6,464 bases of DNA from NCBI GenBank assembly GCA_021161765.1, contig JAGGZZ010000087.1, forward strand, positions 1 to 6,464, written 5' to 3'. Below are positions 5,168 through 6,464 of this stretch, in pieces (the first letter of the stretch is position 1; every line of letters begins with the position of its first letter). A program made the position numbers and the translations under genes. The DNA comes from Candidatus Methanophagales archaeon (GTDB taxonomy: Archaea; Halobacteriota; Syntropharchaeia; Alkanophagales; Methanospirareceae). Under the pieces are notes generated by a model. The model had not been told where the DNA came from. It was given only the letters and a program-made list of their open reading frames with translations, and did not search any database.

Positions 5168-5488
5168 TTACCTGTACCCCCTTTTCACTATCGCCTCTCT
5201 CGTTTCGTTTAATCCTCTTGTTGCCGCATCTACCTTATTTCGCACTTCTTCTTCCACGGATTGCAAACTCACGCGTAAAGACCGCTCCTTCTCATTTATT
5301 GCCTCTTCCATTCTTCTTAACCGCTCACCCACGCTTAAAAACAGTATGGCTAACATCCCGATTAATATCACTGCTGACATTACAATCACTGGGTCCTCCT
5401 TGGGACTATCCCCGTATACTAACTTGTACACCAGCACAAAGGCAGAAAAGACCATCACAACCGAAAATATTATGTCTCTTGTTTCCAT
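5168..5488 (-). CDS. Conserved small membrane protein with cytoplasmic coiled coil
   Basis: The 106-residue protein has two hydrophobic helices, about 6-24 (IIFSVVMVFSAFVLVYKL) and 33-53 (PVIVMSAVILIGMLAILFL). They are followed by a charged heptad-like helix from about 55 to 101 (ERLRRMEEAINEKERSL onward) and a basic end. The expected topology is a short hairpin in the membrane with the coiled coil on one face, probably the cytoplasm. No enzyme motif is present and no function is recognised. From memory, similar proteins occur in methanogen-type archaea, but I cannot cite a named family. It is upstream of the HTH-ACT gene in the same direction, which could mean a shared transcript. The start ATG at 5486-5488 has a GAGGTG Shine-Dalgarno seven bases before it. 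Confidence 0.7.
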   Translation of the reverse strand: METRDIIFSVVMVFSAFVLVYKLVYGDSPKEDPVIVMSAVILIGMLAILFLSVGERLRRMEEAINEKERSLRVSLQSVEEEVRNKVDAATRGLNETREAIVKRGYR

Positions 5489-5495
5489 ATTCCAA

Positions 5496-5501
5496 CACCT
5501 C
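5496..5501 (-). promoter_or_regulatory. Shine-Dalgarno of the membrane protein gene
   Basis: GAGGTG on the minus strand, about seven bases before the ATG at 5488, supports that start codon. Confidence 0.5.
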
Positions 5502-5542
5502 TCTTCTTCTTTTCCTCCTTATTTTTTATTCTTGGATTCATA

Positions 5543-5580
5543 GCATAATAATATAACCCTTTCCCTATTTAAATATATAG
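5543..5580 (-). promoter_or_regulatory. AT-rich candidate promoter for the membrane protein-ACT unit
   Basis: On the minus strand, TATATATTTAAATA (about 5566-5579) and GTTATATTATTA (about 5544-5555) are both TATA-like. Either would give a leader of roughly 30-55 bases carrying the Shine-Dalgarno sequence. Which is used cannot be decided. Confidence 0.35.
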
Positions 5581-5805
5581 CTCCAGGATTACACAGATTT
5601 TCACGAGAAAACAGAAGATAGATTATAGGCTCAGATTAACACGGACAAGACGAAAAGAGCAATGCTGTTAAAAATAGTCCATCAAAAGAACTTATTGTTT
5701 TTCTTTTAGCACCGATTTTCTTTTTTACAGAGGCTGTCCAACAATTATCCAGCAACAGATAATAACCCCTGCGCACATATAAAAACCAATCCCTCTTCCC
5801 ATGGT
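5581..5805. other. Intergenic stretch with degenerate repeat-like motifs and a possible IS left end
   Basis: No gene with recognisable content is seen. Positions 5585-5603 (GATTACACAGATTTTCAC) and 5632-5646 (CAGATTAACACGGAC) are loosely related to each other and to 6322-6342, and resemble dispersed 'cacagattaacac'-type intergenic repeats known from many prokaryotic genomes (from memory). GAGGCTGTCCAACAATTA at about 5730-5747 resembles insertion-sequence ends and may mark the left side of the transposase remnant that follows. Confidence 0.3.
5760..5769. repeat. Left arm of a 10-bp inverted repeat flanking the transposase remnant
   Basis: TAATAACCCC here is the exact reverse complement of GGGGTTATTA at 6261-6270. 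The pair brackets the transposase remnant about 490 bases apart and may be part of degenerate terminal inverted repeats. The match does not extend outward, so chance is not excluded. Confidence 0.3.
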
Positions 5806-6224
5806 TTCACTCAAAACTCTTTTAGGGCTGAGAACTTACAGGCGATCATCCTTCCACGCAAGATCTTTAGCCTGGACATCATCATGTATATCGGAACTCT
5901 GAGATACGAAGAGCACAAGACCTACGAAGAAATAAGAGAGGCTTTGGGGAAGAAAAGGATTAGAATAAGCATGGGTGAGCTAACAAACCTGACGATGTCT
6001 TTTGAATCATTGATTAAGGGCTGGCATGAGGAGCATGTTCAGGAGATAAAGGAAAAGCTTGGCGAATATGTGTTGTGCATCGATGGAACATACTCCTATA
6101 AGGGCAAAACCCTTTATATTTTCCGTAGTTACGTGGAAAGGCTCAATACATCGGAAAGTCTTTTGATGTCATATCCATTTACGCATCCATTGTGATGCAT
6201 TATCATGGATTTTCACCTGCATAA
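5806..6224 (+). pseudogene. DDE-type transposase N-terminal remnant, frameshifted
   Basis: The frame open before 5806 gives FTQNSFRAENLQAIILPRK, then from ATG 5884 MYIGTLRYEEHKTYEEIREA, an ISMGELTNL helix-turn-helix-like segment, and EYVLCIDGTYSYKGKTLYIFR. The IDGT in that last part is a good candidate for the first catalytic Asp of a DDE/RNase H-fold transposase. After RS (about 6128) this frame degenerates and stops at 6193-6195, while another frame continues sensibly from about 6134 with GKAQYIGKSFDVISIYASIV to TAA 6222-6224. A one- or two-base indel near 6128-6137 therefore broke the gene. The second and third acidic residues are absent: the element is truncated and inactive. The insertion-sequence family is not resolved. 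Confidence 0.55.
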
Positions 6225-6260
6225 TTTGTGTAATGCGAATTACAAAAGAAGTGAAAATAG

Positions 6261-6270
6261 GGGGTTATTA
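6261..6270. repeat. Right arm of the 10-bp inverted repeat
   Basis: GGGGTTATTA is the exact reverse complement of 5760-5769 and lies about 37 bases beyond the end of the transposase remnant. Confidence 0.3.
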
Positions 6271-6339
6271 AACCGATTTTAGAGCAGATTTTTTTTCGGT
6301 ATCCCTAAATCATCGTGTTTCTGTAACACAGATTTACTA

Positions 6340-6462
6340 TCACAAACAATCATAATTTTCCGCTGCTTTCTTTTTTCCTCGGGCAGAATAATTATCTATG
6401 CATTTTATACCCGTAGCTAACTCGCGCATACCCTTTTTGACCGTTGCCCTGCCCCACCCAAA
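6340..6462 (-). pseudogene. ISAzo13-like transposase fragment (partial at right edge)
   Basis: On the minus strand a frame enters from the right edge and reads RATVKKGMRELATGI, then DNYSARGKKKAAE, before a TGA at 6340-6342. The pattern 'TVrkGl.EL..g......sarGRkk.e' is what I know from the helix-turn-helix N-terminus of ISAzo13-type transposases. Normally a long catalytic domain follows, but here the frame ends eight residues after the KKK. The element is therefore broken off, with its upstream part outside the window. A further short frame (6279-6353, minus, 24 residues beginning MIVCDSKSVLQKHDDLGIP) overlaps its end and may be more debris of unknown origin. Confidence 0.45.
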
Positions 6463-6464
6463 TA

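Noticed and set aside
5046..5556. Plus-strand open frames of 133-165 codons opposite the membrane protein
   Set aside because: The opposite strand encodes a coherent two-helix membrane and coiled-coil protein with a good Shine-Dalgarno. The plus-strand products are Ser/Leu/Phe-rich antisense translations.
1..6464. CRISPR array or origin-like direct repeats
   Set aside because: No regularly spaced repeats of 20 bases or more and no iteron-like clusters were seen.

Overview
The window looks like a euryarchaeal chromosome, most likely from the methanogen/ANME side (inference). The evidence is a deoxyhypusine synthase gene (an archaeal/eukaryotic enzyme), an A-type ATP synthase subunit C gene, an archaeal HTH-ACT regulator, a tRNA gene without an encoded CCA end, and AT-rich TATA-like boxes close to start codons. 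No ribosomal RNA, CRISPR array or intact mobile element was seen.

The window has three zones. (1) Positions 1-2115 on the + strand are a graveyard of short or broken genes. They include a multiply frameshifted remnant resembling the C-terminal part of an HK97-type viral major capsid protein (about 87-535) with further coding debris (484-754). Next come a DUF4258-type toxin and a YgiT-type zinc-finger antitoxin that appear joined by a deletion (831-1240), a possible UPF0175-like antitoxin followed by a stub beginning MIVSD (1316-1680), and an unidentified decayed gene (1673-2115). (2) Positions 2120-5488 are a compact housekeeping block: dys (-), tRNA-Pro(GGG) (+), ATP synthase subunit C (+), an HTH-ACT regulator (-), and a small membrane coiled-coil protein (-). 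Subunit C and the ACT regulator converge on a strong inverted repeat at 4547-4580. (3) Positions 5489-6464 hold insertion-sequence debris: a frameshifted DDE-type transposase remnant (5806-6224, +) and the start of an ISAzo13-like transposase fragment (-) running off the right edge.

The genes do not form one pathway. dys makes the hypusine modification of translation factor aIF5A, tRNA-Pro serves translation, subunit C is part of the stalk of the A1Ao ATP synthase, and the regulator plus membrane protein may be co-transcribed. I did not find a convincing new biological system. The points most worth a second look are a 44-bp double-hairpin palindromic segment carried in frame inside dys, a second acidic Thr/Glu-rich insert in the same enzyme, a tRNA-Pro with C instead of U at position 33, an ATP synthase subunit C gene standing outside the usual operon, and a toxin-antitoxin pair apparently fused by deletion.
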